From the NCBI GenBank assembly GCA_938049125.1, contig CALICR010000043.1, positions 1 through 5,983 of the forward strand: a stretch of DNA of 5,983 bases, read 5' to 3'. The notes under the pieces are model-generated. The model was not told the origin of the DNA. It saw only the letters and a list, made by a program, of their open reading frames with translations, and ran no database searches. This DNA is from an uncultured Clostridia bacterium (GTDB lineage: Bacteria; Bacillota; Clostridia; Oscillospirales; Oscillospiraceae). Below, in pieces: positions 5,228-5,983 of the stretch. Position 1 is the first letter of the stretch; each line of letters opens with the position of its first letter. The translations under genes and the position numbers were made by a program.

Positions 5228-5962
5228 ACCGCAAAAAGAAAGAGCCGCTGGTCCGGCTCGCCAAGCGCGGCGGCATGGCCGCCTGGAAGGTCTGGTGCAT
5301 CCGCCTCGGGTCCATCCTGCTGGCGCTGGTGCTGGGCGGCCTCGTCATCTCCGCCGTCGGCGTAAATCCCCTCTCGGCCTATGGCACCATCCTCTCCGGC
5401 TCCCTCGGCAAGAAGACGGCCATTCGCCAGACGGTCAAGATCGCCGTGCCGCTGCTGGGCTGCGCCCTGGCCATCGCCCCCTGCTTCAAGATGCGCTTCT
5501 GGAACATCGGCGCCGAGGGCCAGATCACCGCGGGGGCCATCGCGGCCTCCTACTTCGCCCTCTACTGGGTGAACAGGGTGCCGAGTTCCCTGCTGCTCGT
5601 CATCATGGGCCTGGCCGGTGCGCTGGCGGGCGGCCTCTGGGCGCTGATCCCCGCCTTTTTCAAGGCCCGGTTCAACACGAACGAGACGCTCTTCACCCTC
5701 ATGATGAACTACATCGTCATCGGCATCGTCCGGTGGCTCCAGGGCGGGCCCTGGGAGGGCCGCCCCGGCTCCCAGATCATCCCCCAGTTCGACGAGGCCG
5801 CCTGCCTGCCGCGGGTGCTCGGCGTCCACTGCGGCTGGATCATCGTGCTGCTCCTCGTGGTGTTCATGTACGTCTATATGCGCTACACGAAGCACGGCTA
5901 TGAGATCGCCGTCCTCGGCGACTCCGTCAACACGGCCCGCTATGCGGGCATGAACGTAGGCC
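5224..5962 (+). CDS. BMP-type nucleoside ABC importer permease, N-terminal part (cut by contig end)
   Basis: Integral membrane subunit of the importer (BPD_transp_2 class, NupP/YufP-like). About 246 codons are visible, starting MNRKKKEPLVRLAKRGG, a basic cytoplasmic tail. Hydrophobic segments are near residues 29-46, 70-87, 100-115, 122-145, 158-175 and 205-226. Family hallmarks are FWNIGAEGQ (92-100), FNTNETLFTLMMNYI (150-164) and NTARYAGMNVG at the visible end. AAGGAGG (5210-5216) lies 7 bases before ATG, and the start overlaps the ATPase stop by 4 bases, so the two are probably translationally coupled. The frame continues through the adapter bases 5963-5983, but those residues are artificial. 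Family members have roughly 350 residues, so about 100 are missing. A second permease gene normally follows in this operon type. Confidence 0.93.
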
Positions 5963-5983
5963 AGATCGGAAGAGCACACGTCT
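5963..5983 (+). other. Illumina adapter sequence at the contig end
   Basis: The bases from AGATCGGAAGAGC to the end match the first 21 bases of the TruSeq read-1 adapter exactly. They are library sequence and not genome, and they extend the permease frame with false residues. The true sequence ends at about 5962; a base or two could coincide by chance. Confidence 0.97.

Noticed and set aside
5023..5979. Reverse-strand open frame of 318 codons beginning MCSSDL
   Set aside because: Its start lies in the adapter and the rest is the mirror of the ATPase and permease genes; long antisense frames are expected in DNA with nearly all G/C third positions.
1..5983. Mobile elements, CRISPR arrays, tRNA or rRNA genes
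   Set aside because: No transposase, regularly spaced repeats, terminal inverted repeats or RNA gene patterns were seen.

Overview
The window looks like a fragment of a high-GC Clostridia genome, probably a gut bacterium of the Oscillospiraceae or a relative. The reasons are third codon positions that are nearly all G or C, strong AGGAGG-type ribosome sites, a clostridial-style rubrerythrin and a BMP-family transporter of clostridial type. This placement is inference. The last 21 bases are Illumina adapter, so the window ends at a contig edge.

Left part (1-1893), all read leftward. A promoter near 1866-1893 drives a two-gene unit. The first gene is a very small helix-turn-helix protein that resembles only the C-terminal DNA-binding domain of YheO-like regulators, and its reading frame appears broken. 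Overlapping it by 4 bases is a 386-codon gene. That protein aligns, from memory, along its length with a clostridial family of fold-type-II PLP enzymes, but the segments that carry the PLP lysine, the substrate/phosphate loop and a later active-site loop are missing. A good intrinsic terminator follows its stop. Beyond it lies the 5' part of a rubrerythrin gene, which runs off the window.

Middle (1846-2244). This is an AT-rich divergent intergenic region of about 400 bases. It holds one promoter facing each way, several inverted repeats, a 9-bp direct repeat spaced 32 bp apart around the rightward promoter, and a terminator-like hairpin just before the ribosome site of the rightward operon.

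Right part (2245-5962), all read rightward. It is a BMP-family (nucleoside-type) ABC importer: a substrate-binding lipoprotein, a terminator that probably lowers downstream expression, a double-NBD ATPase, and the first of the expected permeases, overlapping the ATPase by 4 bases and cut by the contig end. The lipoprotein should capture a nucleoside-like solute outside the membrane, the permease should carry it across, and the ATPase should power uptake. A second permease gene is expected next.

The most unusual element is the coupled HTH plus catalytically stripped PLP-fold pair. The transporter and rubrerythrin look ordinary for the group.
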